Below, piece after piece: positions 24,659-38,223 of a stretch of 64,000 nucleotides of DNA. Source of the DNA: Mycteria americana (taxonomy: Eukaryota; Chordata; Aves; Ciconiiformes; Ciconiidae); NCBI RefSeq assembly GCF_035582795.1, contig NC_134367.1:52545562-52609561 (forward strand). Reading direction: 5' to 3'. The notes under the pieces are model-generated. The model was not told the DNA's origin. It was given only the letters and a program-made list of their open reading frames with translations, and searched no databases. Made by a program: the position numbers and the translations under genes. Within the stretch, counting starts at the first letter, position 1. Each line of letters begins with the position of its first letter.

Positions 24659-25305
24659 CACAGCGCAGAGAGCGGGAGAGGTGGTGAGCAGTAAATCACT
24701 GTCCAAAGATCTTTGCTTCCAGAAGCATGAGGTTGTCAAGCCCATTTCTCCTTGCAGCCAAACTCTTCAATCTAGCGACAATTAAAATACTTTACGCAGC
24801 AGCAGCCTCAGCTGACTAAGCAAACGCAGAGCAATTACCACCTTGATTTCATTACTGCTAAAATCAAAAAATATATACATCCAGGAATGAAACGCTGTGT
24901 GTCAGGAGCTTGTAGATTACTCAGGGGCAACCACTACACGGTTACAGAAGGCAGCATTTCCAACTGCAGCTGGAAACATCTGCACCAGTTTGACTGCCCC
25001 TTTTCAGCAAATGGAGTAAAATTCGCCAACTCACTGACGCACCCCCAAACAAAAGGTTCGCACACAGCAACGGTTAGTGCTCAAACTGCAGCTCTGCTGT
25101 AACTCCAAGGAAACTGGTCGCGTTACACAGAGGATGAATTTGGCCCAGCGTGTACAAACATAACCTCAGAGGGACTGAATGCATGTGTTACGGGAAGTAA
25201 GTCTCATAAGAACTCATAAATCAAATTATCGAGCTAGAGACAGATGCTTACTGTAGAATAAAATGCTCTCCAGCACTCTGAGCTTTTGCTCTAATGGGAT
25301 GACTT

Positions 25306-25320
25306 AAAAAAAAAAAAAAA
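25306..25320 (+). repeat. Poly(A) run of 15
   Basis: Simple A-tract in METTL24 intron 4. No retroposed sequence is recognisable to its left, so it is not called a retrogene tail. Confidence 0.85.
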
Positions 25321-25452
25321 TTACTTTACATTTTCTGGCTAGCTTGCCCAATGTTATTATCTCCGGTGCTCCCACTTTCAGCACAACCAGCATGGAAATC
25401 AGGCGTGTGAGACAGGTTTGCAGAACTTTGAAGTCCTAATCTCAGGACTTGT

Positions 25453-25500
25453 CAGACAGATGCCGAGCACAGACAGAATCTCGGACAGATGCTGAGCACG
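25453..25500. repeat. Two-copy duplication, 29-bp period
   Basis: GACAGATGCCGAGCAC at 25455 recurs as GACAGATGCTGAGCAC at 25484, one mismatch in sixteen bases. It is a short local duplication within the intron. Confidence 0.7.
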
Positions 25501-26207
25501 GAGCTGAGTTTGTGGGCAAGTCACTCAAGATGGGATGCACCTCACCCAGCCTTAGACATCTAAACCCAAACCAGTTGTCCAAGCTCCCTTTATAGACCAC
25601 AGAGAAGAACAGGAACTTCTGAAGGGCAATTTGAGATGTGCAGGTCACATCACCCAGCCTGTTTTAAACATCTGCCCTTGGATGAGATGAACTGCACCTT
25701 AACGGTTTCCCTTGAGTTTACGAGGACCTCAACAGCTATCTCAAATGTAGAAATTTAAGTTAATGCAGGTGAGTTCCATCCTCCTCCATGCCCTGGCAGG
25801 TCATTTATTTAGACTATAAGCTCTTACAGCTATGGTATTAGATCTGCCTGGTGCAAAAGGGTCCAGTGGTAACGTGTGACTTTACTGTGCAGAGTTACTC
25901 CTACTACAAATAGGCCAGGACCAGCCATTTACACTTTAAAAAAATCAGTGCTCTGGGACAAAACTCTTTCTACTGTGCCGTGCAGAAATTGATTTAACAA
26001 AGAGACAGTCTGATGTGTCCACATAAAAGCAAACGAGATGACAAGCGGTAGCAGCGCAGACATTTCCAGGGGAGGAAGGGGAATAAGGCGGTCACAGCCT
26101 GAGCCTTAGCGGAGACCCCGCGAAATACGAGAACTACAGGATCTCTCATGACGAAGGAGATAGAGAGGCCAGTATGATAACCCTACCAAAGGAAAGGCTG
26201 TTCTTCA

Positions 26208-26245
26208 CAAATGTATCTGGATGGTACAAATACATCTGGATGGTA
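26208..26245. repeat. 19-bp tandem duplication
   Basis: Two adjacent 19-base copies, CAAATGTATCTGGATGGTA at 26208-26226 and CAAATACATCTGGATGGTA at 26227-26245, differ at two positions. This is a direct head-to-tail duplication. Confidence 0.85.
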
Positions 26246-28289
26246 AATAACAGCTCCAGAAAAAGGGCCACTTAAGCCTAAAGACCACTGATTGCACAAG
26301 AAAACCTGGATGTGAACATAATGAGGCTAAACATCAGATGAAGGCTGGGTTTTTTCCTTCTAAAATTGAGATTCTGGAAAAGCCCCAAATAAGCATAATA
26401 AAGCAAAGAAAAAATTAAGCCCTTTCAAAACAGAACTCCAAACATTTACTTAAGGATTTGTATGATGCAGCGATTCAAGACATCTGGTCTCATGTGGGCT
26501 TTCTCATGCTAAGCCAAACGTAGCAGAGTACAGACCTGAACCTGTGCCTCCCGCCCCAGCAAGGTGAAGGGGGCTGCTCCCCAGCTGCAGCAGCAACAGT
26601 GACAAGGACTCACCTCCCTGCGAGAGCTCCTGGGCTTCTGAGCTCTTGGCTTCTCATCCTGAGCTCAGGCTCCCACATCAGGACACAGACCAGTCTGCAG
26701 GCGCTCATCAGCTGGTACTGAGGACCTTCTTTGAGTTACGATGGCAGCTGAGCTGAGTTTATAAACATCGGCGGCATCCACACGTTGAACTGGGGCACAG
26801 GAGCCCCTTGGTGAACGTAACTCACACTAACTAACCCCCAGGCTCCCTGTGCAATACCTAGAGGCTACCCTTGCAAGGGATAATCAAAGTTAAATTATTT
26901 TGTCTAGGCAGGATCAAGAATTCAAAAGACCCTTCTGGCCCCTGCAGTCCGGAGGTGTGCATAGTAAAGAGTAATTGCATGGATTTGGTTGCTCCAAAAC
27001 TTGAACGTGGACTTTTCCCAACCTGGAAAGTTAATTTTTTGTTTTGTTAATCAAACTTCCACGCACAACTAAGTTGTTATACAGTTTTCCCAGGGCTTTG
27101 CTTTTATATTTATTTGTGTGCTGCCAACAGAGCCGATTTTAAACCAAAATGGTAAATCGATTTTATTTAATCTTTGCTCTTTCACACCAGTCTTCACAAA
27201 ACTGAAAGTGCAGCACGAAATAGACTCTATAGTATCTGCTTTAGGAGAGGAGCAAGTGATAAATTACTTGCCTAGGAGGAGATGAGGTTATTAATCAAAA
27301 TGGCTTCAGGGTGTAGTGTTTTGAAGTTGTGTCGAGTATTAAATAACAGGTGAAAGGGAAGAGGTTTTTCCTTTTGAAACCCTAAATCTAAGCCTGTTCA
27401 ATGAACTGAAGCAGACACCTGTTAGCCAGGTCGTCACAGAAAAAAATCTTCATGAAGAGCCAGCGTAAATTAAAGCCTTCAAATCAAAATCAGGACTTAA
27501 AGACTGCTTTGCGTTTCTTTTCATAATAAACAGTGACACAGTTTGGTCTCTTACACAATTTGTTCAAGATGACTTGAATGGCAGGAGTTGAACCCGACTT
27601 TGCTGTCCCCTGAAAGTTACACCTATGAGCACTTCCTGATTAAATGAAGGTTTTACTTTGCATTCTCAGATTCTCCTTTCCACCTTAATTTGTTTTCCAA
27701 GAAAGCATCTCACCCACTGCAGAGCTATACTGCCAAGGAACGCAAATTCATAGCGCTTACTGATGGCATCACACCAGATTTGTCCTATAGAGCTCCAGAA
27801 AGAGGAAAACTACTACTGAAGTAAGAGTTTGCATGTGTGAACACGCATGATCTACTCATGCATGCCCATTCAGGACAGAATGAACTCTTGCTTGCTTCTG
27901 CTGCTCAGGGCCTTTCTGTCAAAGGTTTTTAATTCTGCTTTATAGCATAACCTTTGGAATGCAGAGTACATGTAGTAGCTGGGTTTGAATTTCTGGTTAA
28001 GGGTTAGGACTTTTTGTAGAGGGGATAATGTTGGAGTGGAGGGAGGGAGCTTGCATCTCAATATGGTCTCCCCCTTATAGTTCTATTGCATAGTAAAATC
28101 TGGGCCACATGGAACATAGCAACCTTCTGAGGAGGACACTGATACCATACACAATGCAAATCTATGCTGGGACTAGGTGAATGGTTTATTTACACAGCTG
28201 AATTGGCCCCCTTGTAACTGAAATTCAGGCTGATGATCCCTTTGCAAGACCATGGAACCAGCTGTGACTAGTCTAGAAGAGCACTGGGA

Positions 28290-29398
28290 TATATATTTGA
28301 CGCTGTCTCCCACAGTAGTCTTGTATCCAAGTCAGGACGTTACAGTCTGGATGAACAGACAACCACACAATTAAGAAACCAGTTGGATGGCTGGGCTCAC
28401 AGGGGGTGGTTAATGGGTTGTACTCTACCTGGAGGTCAGTTACAAGTAGAGTTCCACAGGGTCTATACTAGGATTCGTCCTGTTTGACATCTTTATCAGT
28501 TACCTAGAAGAGGTGTTAGATGACACTCTTGCCATGTTTGTAGATGACACCAAATTGGTGGGACCAGTCAATACACACACTCAAGGGCAGAGCTGCCATC
28601 CAGAGGGACGCAGACAGGCTGGAAGGATGGGCCGACAGGACCTTGATGAAATTCAACAAGAACAAACGCCGAGTCCTGCACCTGGGGAGGAAGGACCCCC
28701 TGCAGTGATACAAGCTGGGGACTGCCTGCCTGCCTGGCTGGGGAGCAGCTCTGCAGAAAGGTCCTGGGGGTCATGGTGCAAAGGCGGCCAACAGCATCCC
28801 AGGATGCATTAGCAGGAGCACGGCCCGTAGACCGAGGGATGTGATTATCTCCCTGTACTCGGCACTTGCGAGAGTGCATCTAGATACTACATCCAGTTTT
28901 GGTCGCCACAACACAAGACAGACAATGATAAACTCAGCTGAGTTCAGCTGGGAGACACCAAGGTGGTTGGGGACTGGAACACTTGCCCTGCAAGGAGAGG
29001 CTAGGGGAATTGGGCTTGTTCAACCTCGGCAGGAGATGGCTTTGTGGGGGGGACTAATGTCAGCCTGTAGAGCCTATGAAGAGGTCATCAGATAGTGGAA
29101 ACAGGCTCTTCAGTAGTGCATAGAAGCAGGACAAGAGACAACAGGCATAAATTGAAACTGGGAGCTTTCAGACTGGATATAAGGAGAAACCTTTTCATGA
29201 TGAGAACAGTCAAGCAGGACAGCTGGCCCAGAGAAGTTGCGCGGTCTCCATTTTGGAGAAAACTCGGTGGTTTTCAAGACCAGAGTGGATAAAAACCTTG
29301 AATGACCTGGTCTGACTTCACAGCTGGCCTTGCTTTGAGCAGGGGATTGAACTACAGGCCTCGAGACCCCTCCTGACTTGAATTATCCAGTGACTCCG
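28290..29398 (+). mobile_element. CR1 LINE, decayed 3' portion with reverse transcriptase remnant
   Basis: An older CR1 copy on the + strand inside METTL24 intron 4. It begins within the reverse transcriptase region (a TTTGACGCTGTCTCCCAC segment, the FDTVSH part of motif A). It then passes through a broken VPQGSVLG-like stretch and the MFVDDTKLVG segment near 28534-28563, which is motif C, the F-x-DD box of the polymerase. It continues through the C-terminal ORF2 region (IISLYSALARVHL at 28841) and ends with a degraded 3' tail (TTATCCAGTGACTCCG, compare ATTCTGTG repeats). Frameshifts and stops split the frame into several short pieces. The element is dead and considerably older than the one at 6926. 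Confidence 0.9.
28513..28812 (+). pseudogene. CR1 reverse transcriptase fragment (broken)
   Basis: This open stretch of the decayed CR1 starts LDDTLAMFVDDTKLVG, so the two aspartates of the polymerase motif C survive. After about 25 residues the frame shifts away from the CR1 protein: the DNA is still CR1-like (RRTQTGWKDG-type region in another frame) but the peptide is not. The methionine is not a true start. No function is expected. Confidence 0.8.
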
Positions 29399-32176
29399 TA
29401 TGAAGGAAGCTCCCCATCCAGCTATCACTAATCCATGGGGAACACCAGCACTGTAGCATCCTCACCCCAGTAGGTAGGTAGAGAATATGAAAGGGAAAAG
29501 CTTTCACAAAGCTGAACTCTACTGAGATAAGGAAGAAAATCTTGTGCATTCAGTGGCTTTCTCCCTTTTTTCCACTGTTCATCAGCAGTGTGCGACAAGA
29601 GTGTGCATGTTCAGCAAAAAAATTGGGCACGGGGGGCGGGGGGAGGGAAGATGAGCAAGATCAATTTTTACATCTTTATCCTTTCCTGTGGCCGACAAAA
29701 TACTGCTCTTCTCAGAAGATACACCAGTAAATTTTCAGTTTCGATTTGTGTACCAGGAAATAGGACTCTCATGACATCCTTTGGAGATTATTGCAGGGCT
29801 TAAAAGATTTCACACTCTAACAGTTCCCCAAAATACTCTGACTACATGTTTCTTTTGTCAGTCTCATCCTAATATAGTACTAGATAAGTCCTCTACCTCC
29901 AGGCTATTTACACTCCCCAGAGAGCTGAGGACTGTTATGCCACACAGCAAATCAGAGAGATCAAGTTCTTTTAATCTTTCCTCAAATCCACTCTAACGCC
30001 AAAAACCTGATTGTATTTCTTGCCATAATATCAGGATGGGTTTCCCTTTCTGTGGATGAGGTTCCAGTACTGACTGCAGAATAGCAGGTGTGCTCCCATC
30101 TGAGCCAGAGTGTAAACGAGCCCATCCAAGTTCTTTGATTCCCTTGCACACAAAAAAATTACGTGTAAGGCTGCAACAGCAAAAACTCCAGGAGGCCTTG
30201 TCTGTCCTCTCTTCATCAGCCCGATCCAAAGTCTCTGACTTTGTCAGTGGAAATAGTCTCAATCACTTGGAGGGTCTTGGATCAAGTCCCAAATCTTAAA
30301 GAATAAAAGCAAGGAGAAAATGAGGCATTAACTTCAAATGCAGCTGCCTGGAATTCCTGCCTTGAAGTGGGAATGGAAATACTTTGAGGGTAGGCGGAAG
30401 GATTTTAAAATTAAGAAGAATGGGACGAAGAGCGTGTTTTAACTTTCTAATTGAAAAAAGTGCTTTGGAAAATATTCTGTGAAACTGTTTTGAATTAACT
30501 TCTTTATTCAGTCAAGGGAACATTCCACTCACATTCGCCGGAAGAATGAAAACCTGAATGTCACAGTATTTACTTTGATGTTCTCTTCATAAATTGGAGC
30601 TTATCGATGTCTTTATGCAACATACAACTTCTGAGGCTGCCTTCCAAATTAAAGAAAAACTAAACAGAACAATGTGAGGAGAGTCAGCCCATTCAGGTAT
30701 TTCACAAATGGGAAGTAACAGAAGATTGCAGAGTGTATAACAGCTTTATCCTCACCGGGAGAAAGTCAGCTCCTGACTTCACTAACGCCACAGTTTTGCA
30801 CAGGCGAGCTACCCAAATGCTAATAGAGCAAGAGGCTGTATACACCGTCCATGAGGTGCCAACGCACTTAACCAAATCCTATGCCATGTGTACACAGCTA
30901 GAGGAAAGCCTGATTGCATGTGTTACATGTGCATTACGTTCCTTGGCTGCCCTCCAGCCGGCTGCTTTCATGTCAGATAACTTCCACCCAGAAAGTTATA
31001 TACTCAGAAATCATAGCTACACCCTTCTCATTCGCAGAAGGTCTTACAATCACCCTGTATTACCACGATAACCTGAGAACGGACCATTCTCAGCAGGTCT
31101 GGGATATCACAAGACTCATGCACCTTTTCTGGATCAGGTCATTAATCATTTGCTCTGTGACTAATTCTTCTAAGATCAAAACAATCAATGTAAGGCACAT
31201 GTCAAAAGAAAGCCATCTCTCTCTCTCCCCAGATGTTTCACTAATGCACAGTCTAGTATAGTTCCAGTATGACTAAGAAGTCGGAAAAAGCTTCTTTTTT
31301 CTGCTTTTATCTTCAGAATGGTCCAATCAGTAGAGCTGAACCAAAAGAAAATACTAAAGAAAAACAAGAAGTGAACTGAAAAGGACATCTTGCATTTTAT
31401 AACATACCAAACAAACATTGCACTGCTTGCTTTCTAAATCTTATAGAAAAGCTCTGCCTTAGCTCAGGCTGCCTATTTCTTAAAAAACAAAGACAAGCAG
31501 AACTAGCTGCAGGCAATGAAGTGTATTAGCATTTGAATTCATGCTTGTATATCCTCTGAGGGAAAAACTCTCTTAAAAGCAACCTCAAATGTATTCTGGC
31601 AACAGTTATTTGAGACTTGAAGATTTCTGATGTCTTCACAGTTCCTTAAAAACAAACTGGGAAATGTTAAAAAAGCCCACAGATTGCTGCCAATTTCAAA
31701 ACAGGATGTTTTTGTTGTTGATGACTGTAATCAGGACCAATGACCTTGAAAATGTAAACAACCCTTCCATTACCTCTGCTAATTATTGCTGCAAATATTT
31801 TTTTTCCTCTTTATAAACTTGGCTGTGTGAGTAGTTTAGCTCTCATACTCAGGCAAAGAACAGAACTTCCGCAGGACTGAAAATACTAGCACCCAGCGTC
31901 ACCAGCTAGTTGAAGGGAAAAGGAAGGGAGGAGGAGGAAAGCATTTAGCATATGGCTAGCGATTTAAAACCAAGGTGGCTGTTACCAGCACACAGAAAAA
32001 CCAAGACAGAAAAGGCACCCCTACAAGAAATGCATTACAAGTATTGCTGAAGAAAGACGCATTGTCAGGAGATAACATTGGAAAAGTGCCCGAACTCCTG
32101 AGACAGCAAGGAGGAAGTTCTGCAGCTTTCCCAACACCTAATCCTGCAGCCAGGAACCTGACCCCCGACTCCTTAC

Positions 32177-32405
32177 CTTCTGATGTCCAAATTCATTCAA
32201 TATTGTGCCCAGCTTCTTCGTGTTGCTGTGAAGTTTATGAGCAGCAATGGCTGGATTGGGATCCCTCCAGTCAATGGACAGGCGATGATACCAGAGGTGC
32301 CGACCCTCCTGAATGTGTGCTGACTTGATGCTGGGGTCGAAGCGATGCACCTCACATCCACTGTTGGCCATGCTGATCTCAAACTGGTTGTCATCGTTGC
32401 CTAGC
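32177..32405 (-). CDS. METTL24: METTL24 coding exon 4 (SAM-binding core)
   Basis: Internal exon encoding residues 179-254. The acceptor TTTCGTAG precedes 32405, and the first base (G) completes a glycine codon split with exon 3. The donor is CAGAAG|GTAAGG at 32177/32176. The peptide begins [12 protein letters not shown], then [10 protein letters not shown]. This matches the METTL24-type SAM-binding pattern: a glycine loop from exon 3 (YSLG), an acidic N-DD-x-x-F-E segment, and a beta-strand ending in F-D that would bind the SAM ribose. A conserved-looking basic/aromatic stretch ([17 protein letters not shown]) and [19 protein letters not shown] follow. It is 229 bp and in phase on both sides. 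An antisense frame over the same bases is not real. Confidence 0.95.
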
Positions 32406-35400
32406 CTACGAAACAAAAAAGATGTAACTATTAATGCTGCCAGAAGAACTATTAGTGAGTAGGACATTCTGAGGATTCATAGTAAAAGAAGGTAAAATCC
32501 AACCCCTCTGTTTCTGAAGCAAAGTGGAGGAGCTGTTGTGCTCCTTCTTGGGATATATCCACAGCACTGAGCACAATCTAACCCCAATTCTGACAAGATA
32601 ACCACAAATAAAGCTAACGGTCCACAATAATACCTGCTGAAGATTTGGAATAAGTAGTTAGATAAAGGAAATTTAAAGGAACATGTGTTTTTTCCTAATG
32701 TCACATTCATAATTGATCTTAAGAAACTTTTAATGAAATTTTTCATTTATAGAATGGAACTGCTGGAGTGGATTGGATGAACTAACCTCACCAGAAGATT
32801 CAAGCTCAATGCAATATACTGCATACGATTAGAATGAAGGGCTCCTTTCAAGGCAAGAACTAAACCACTTTTAGCCAGGCTGACAACCTTCCCAAAGAGC
32901 TTTTTCTTAATTCAGAACTTGACATCCTTTATAAGTAAATTAAATGTTAGAACCTTTGTGCTGTCATTATTCCTCTATTTACATTTATATATATTCCTCT
33001 ATATTCGATTTGCTTTTTCTTGACCAAGATTACAATACTTTCCTTAGTCCCCACTGCACAAACTTCCAATAACCAAGCCATAAGCAGAAGAGCAAATACA
33101 TTTAAAATTTATACAATACTGTTTTGTAAAAATCAGGCGTATTTCCCACCCTGTCTATAATCTGATGTTATAAAGATGAGCCACAATGGCCACCAAAAGG
33201 GACAAGACACAAGAACCAAATGCCACTCTCTGTGCACAGGAAGACACAGATAAAAAAGCAAATTTAAAAATAGCCCCTTCATAACAGTAGCAGAGTTGTT
33301 ACACAGACTTAAGAGAAAGATTGCTGCTAATTTGGCAAAGACCCCAAAGAAGAAGAAAAATTAATAGCCCCATCGTACAGCAGTGTTGTCTCAGTCCCTG
33401 TCTCTGCAAGGAGAAGATGTACTTTACAAGGCTGTGCCATATTCCCACCTCCTACAGCCCGTTGGTTCACACAGGGTACACTAAAACTAAAAAATTCTGG
33501 TATTTACCATTGCAATCACGTCTGGACCACAGGCCTTCCCTACTGCATCAAACAGGATGTCCTCTTCATTCCTACTCCTCCAAGCTTGTTCCAAACGTGG
33601 TTCAAATCATGCACTAAACCTTAAACTTAATCAAAATTATGCTGTTGGATATACACACATGTAGCACTGGGAAGAGAAATCAAGATTTTCAAGAGAATCA
33701 AGAGAATCAAGAAATCAGTGCTTCAACCAGTTGTACTAATTGAGAGTATGCACTAGGTACTAAGAGCATGGCATTTATCCCTCATACACAAACCATTCCA
33801 GGGCAGTACTCTTAGATGTACCGTCAGAGCACCTGCTACCCTACACCACAATTATCCTTAGAAGTGGTGCGAGTCTGAAATAATTCTGGCTATTTACGGT
33901 ATGACACTTGCTGTAATACTGTCTAAGCACAGTGTAACGATGCCCTATTAGAAGGTCTTCTCCTCAACCATCTTCCCCTTCGGGCGCCCTGGGAAAGCAG
34001 GAGGAGACGGTGTCTCCAAAAACAGCCCAGTATGCTTTTAAGAACAACTCTGTTTCACAGGATTCCAGCCCGTACAGCCATGTAGGAGGAAGAGAGGAGT
34101 TTCCTTTTCATACAGTCAACACACGTTAGGGAAAAAGTTCAGAAGTCAACCAAGTGAATCGACATATTTGTTTGCATGTGGCTTTCTACAGGACACTGAT
34201 GAACAAAGAGCAGTGTAATCCCTTAGGAATGAGAAACTGGCTGAAAATGAACAACATGTGAATTGTTGGGGACAGTTACAGCATTAGAGGCATGAGCCTA
34301 CCAGCGACCGACGGACACACGCGTCCGTGACACACTTCTAACAGTACCAGCTGGTACAGTCCACAGGGCCAGATGCTTTTGATGTAGACAAACCTCAGGC
34401 TGCCTCCAAACAGATTGCTACTCATGTGGACTGCAAAGGGAGGTTCACAGTGGTGCAAAACAAAAAAAAAATATAGATGAGGGTGAAGAAGGTGCTGATA
34501 TATCTTCTGGCACTCTAGCTAACAGCTCGAATTTATGCCTGAAGAGACATCTAACCAACAACAAATATTCAGGAGAGAAAATAAGGTCATCTCCTTAGGT
34601 TTGAAAAATTCCTGTCTCGCATGTGATCATGCTAAGGGATAATGCAGCATGAAAAAGGCAAACAAATGAGGTCTCCTAAGAAAGATTTTGTGTTACTTAA
34701 AAAGGGACCATGATTTTAAAAGAAAGGTGTGGAGGTCACAGAAGACTGGAGAGGCCGTTCCCGGCCATCAGGAGAGAGTAGCTGCTGCCTCCAGCAACAG
34801 CAAAATAAAAAAGGCTAAAGACACCGACCTACTTTTACGGTTGCACGCAGTCCCCCACAGTGGGGGCAGAGGTGGGCTTCCAAAGCAGCAGAACAGCACC
34901 CTGCGGACGGGCCCTCCTAGCCTGCGTGCGAGTGGAAAGGAAGGGCTCGCTGGCACTGCTCCCCGCCGGCAGCAGGGTAGGGACGCTGACCCAGGACAGA
35001 GCGCAGCACGGCAGGGAGCAGCGTCCCTTGGCTGTCCCCTGCTCCCAGGACTTGCAGAAGGTCAGGGTACACAGAGCCTCACACTCGGAACAAACACGGG
35101 GCTGCAGCTTGCGCTGAAGGGAGCATCGCGCTGGCCCCCGCGTCGTGCCGGAGCGCAGCAAGCACGCGGGTGGCACAAAAGCTGCTTTGTCTCCTCCAGC
35201 ACAGCTCTAGTGGGCACCTGTAGCTGATCCAGCCCGATAACTGCAGGTACTCCAGCTCCCACAGGGACCACAGGACAGAGCCGTAAAAACATGCAACTTT
35301 CTGTGTTCCCCCTCCTCCCCTTCTTCCTCAGAGGAAGATAACTGAGCTCTGCAGCTCGGGGAAAAAAGAAGCATCCCCTGCCTGGATCCTAAAGCCCCTA

Positions 35401-38083
35401 CACTTTAAGATCCACCTGAAAGGGCTTCTACACAGTATTGCAGCGAGACTCTCTAAATCTCAACTGGTAAGTTTCTGAAATCCTATTCATTTATATCATC
35501 CCAGCTTGCGTGCCTGCCTGTGGTGTTTGTAATAGACTTAGCTTAATCTAAGCAGATTTAGCAGGAATAACTAGAGCTCACTAATGCATATTTCAATTAT
35601 GTATCATACGGGGAAATCCTGTCCCCCAAGCAAAATCACTGCTGCCTCCCAGTAGTGGAAGCAACTAATACTAATCTAAAAAGATCTCCAGACGCTTCAG
35701 ACACTGCTCGCTCCCCTTCACAAGTAACCTCTTCTACAGCATGCAAGAAGGCAAAGCCTAAGCAGCATGTTTTGTTCCATTTTTAATGATATATGGATTT
35801 AATTCAGGATTCCAGTAACACTCGCGCTGAACTTTCACATTTGTCCTCCATCCATCGTCTCCACAGAGAACGTTCTTCACTGGAAGCAGCTGCTCCCCCT
35901 TTGCTCTTTATGAACTGTATGAGATAACAAAAATGTTTAAAGGGGATTTTTGTCTTGCTCAGAACAGAATTACTTTTCTGCCTGTCATAAGCTAAAGGAA
36001 GTGAGTCTGAGGGAAGAATTATGCCGTAACGAGCTCCAAAGGCTGCAGAAGTAAACTGGAGGATTGAAGACCGCTCCTCCTTAACCTCAAATATTTCCCT
36101 TTTATTTTTTAGCTGTTTCATTTGATGGTTGGGTATTTACTGCACATGTGTATCTGATGATTGATGGGAGAGCCAACATCAGTTTCAATCTCTGCTAAGC
36201 CCTACTGTTCCATCAGTACAGAAAATCTGGCATTCAGGCTCCCTGTATCATATCCAAAACAGCACCACATATAAAGCACTGGTATACGTGCACTAGCTCA
36301 GATTTGTTCAAAACCATTAGCAAGTTACCTTTGTGCTGGTCAGCTTGGTGCCAAATCTGCATTTCCTAGCACAGATGAAATCAACTCTGCATTGTGTCTA
36401 CTGGCCAATTCAACAAAAATACCATTCTCAATGCACACTTGGTCCACAGCAAAAAGGAAGAGGGACATTAATACAGGAGCTCAGGTCTAGTATTAATGAT
36501 CATGTAACTTAAAGGGCAAGGTGTAGATTAATTCCACTGAACTTTCAGTGCTTTGCCAAGACATCTAAAGTCAGCAGCCACGTTATCCCAGACTTCCTCT
36601 GTAATCAAAGGAAAGCTATACCTACCTCCAGAATGTTATTCAGCTTAGCTGATTTTCCACCTGAATGAGTCTGCCTCTCCCCACTGACTACTAGAGGGAG
36701 CCTCAGGCAATGAGCCAGTACTACAGTCAAGCAGGTAAAGTCTGGACCCGAGCATGGGATAACATAGCATCTCTCCTAACTTGCATAGGAACATGAAAAA
36801 CTGAGAAAAAAAGAATCACGTAAACCTGTATTTTGCATTAACCCAGGCAGGTATAATTTGAAATAGATTGCAAAGAGCATTCAGAAAATAAGAAGCAACA
36901 GCAGTTGAGAGGAGTTTGCTCTCCATATATGCAATTTGTCTCTAAGGTGCATGTTACTGGTGTTCTGCCACAGAGCAATGCGGCTGAACAAAACCTGACA
37001 GCCCCTCACCCTCTGAGGAGTTTGGTCTTTACAGCTCAATATAAACTCGATCCAAACACAAGCCCACCCAAATTAACAGAACACGCTCCCTTTGACTGCA
37101 GTGCACCCTGCATCCACTTTACGTTAATTGCTGGTGTTAGCCCCCATGTGCTAATCACCGAGAGATACCACCCAGACACCGCTCCTTGCTATCTACCATT
37201 TGTAAACCCACAGCAGCAAAATCACAGAAATAAACTGCGCCGGTTCGAGGGAGATGAAGCCTTTCAATACACCTCTACCCTAAAGCTGGCTCCCAGGACA
37301 GCAAAGACAGTTTTATTAGGCTGCAGCCATGTGGTGTGGTCTCTGTGAAAGGAGCTCCAGATCCCAGCGATCGTTCTCCTAACGCACCTGTGCGCTGACG
37401 GGCGATGCAAAAGGCCAGTGGCCCGGTGAACGCTGCGGACTGACCTCCCTCGGCCTCGCGGGAAGCAGAGTGTTTTAATAGCAGGGAAACAGGCTGCATT
37501 TGTGGTTTTACTACCTGTGAAAGCACTTGTTCTGTGAAGAGTGAAAACTTCAATCTCAAGTGCTGTAAACATCATAAACACTACAAACATTTTAAAATAA
37601 AGCCTCGACTGCCTTTATTATTATCACTTCGGCACATGTCACCCCTGAAGTGCTTAGCAAACACACTCTCATATGGAAATGCACTATTTTGTCCCAGGGG
37701 TAGTTAATGAAGTTTTATAAGTAATGGGGCTGAAGTACCTGGCAATTATGCAAGTCATTTCTGCTCAGGGAAGATGCTGTAGGCTTCTCAGTTTATCTCA
37801 TTAATTTCCATCTTCTTCTATGTGAACTACCACTCACTACTCACCATTAAGCAATTTGTTTTCATACTGATATTAGAAAAAGCGAAGGAAAACGAAGACC
37901 CTCATGGAGAAAGGTTTTTCCCTAAAAACTGCGTTTACAGAAGCACATCAACACGTAACAAACACACCCGGACAAAGTCTGTATTTTAAAAGACAACCTT
38001 GTTGCAGCCTGTGTTGCATTTATAGGGCTTTTTGAAGCTAGGTGTCATGAAACAATTTGCTGTCTTTTAAAGAGAGCACTTAC
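32406..38083 (-). other. METTL24: METTL24 intron 3 (5.7 kb)
   Basis: Phase-2 intron with donor CTTGG|GTAAGT at 38084/38083 and acceptor TTTCGTAG before 32405. It interrupts the glycine loop of the SAM-binding site. No interspersed repeat or gene is recognisable. A GC-richer patch at 34740-35230 yields frames of up to 179 codons on both strands, with no known domain. Confidence 0.8.
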
Positions 38084-38223
38084 CCAAGGGAATAGAGACG
38101 GCATTGCTTGCTTCTGATTCGATGAATGAGGCTAAACCTCTCGTCAAGACAGATTGACCAGGGCTTCTTTGCAGTTTCAGAGTACCCTCTCAGGCTGTTC
38201 AGGTTCATGTGTTCACATGAAAT
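38084..38223 (-). CDS. METTL24: METTL24 coding exon 3
   Basis: Internal exon of 140 bp, residues 132-177 plus two bases of codon 178. The acceptor is TTTCAACAG before 38223 and the donor is GG|GTAAGT after 38084. It translates as [20 protein letters not shown], then a [12 protein letters not shown] segment, and ends CRLYSLG across the junction. The CRLYSLG stretch is the family's C-x-x-Y-S-x-G strand and loop that opens the SAM-binding motif, completed in exon 4. The exon is intact. Confidence 0.93.

Larger units (their letters stand above)
14801..32176 (-). other. METTL24: METTL24 intron 4 (17.4 kb)
   Basis: This intron lies between coding exons 4 and 5. The donor is CAGAAG|GTAAGG at 32177/32176 and the acceptor AG is at 14802-14801, phase 0. 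It contains a decayed CR1 on + (28290-29398), a T9-C-G15 tract near 18246, a T24 run at 24282, an A15 run at 25306, and small tandem duplications near 24611, 25453 and 26208. I see no other exon, RNA gene or recognisable element. The open frames inside are short or arise in GC-rich stretches (for example 16080-16475 and 19422-19805). Confidence 0.75.

Noticed and set aside
34688..35227. 179-codon + strand open frame in METTL24 intron 3
   Set aside because: It lies in a GC-rich patch where frames on both strands are open. The peptide is low complexity and unrecognised.
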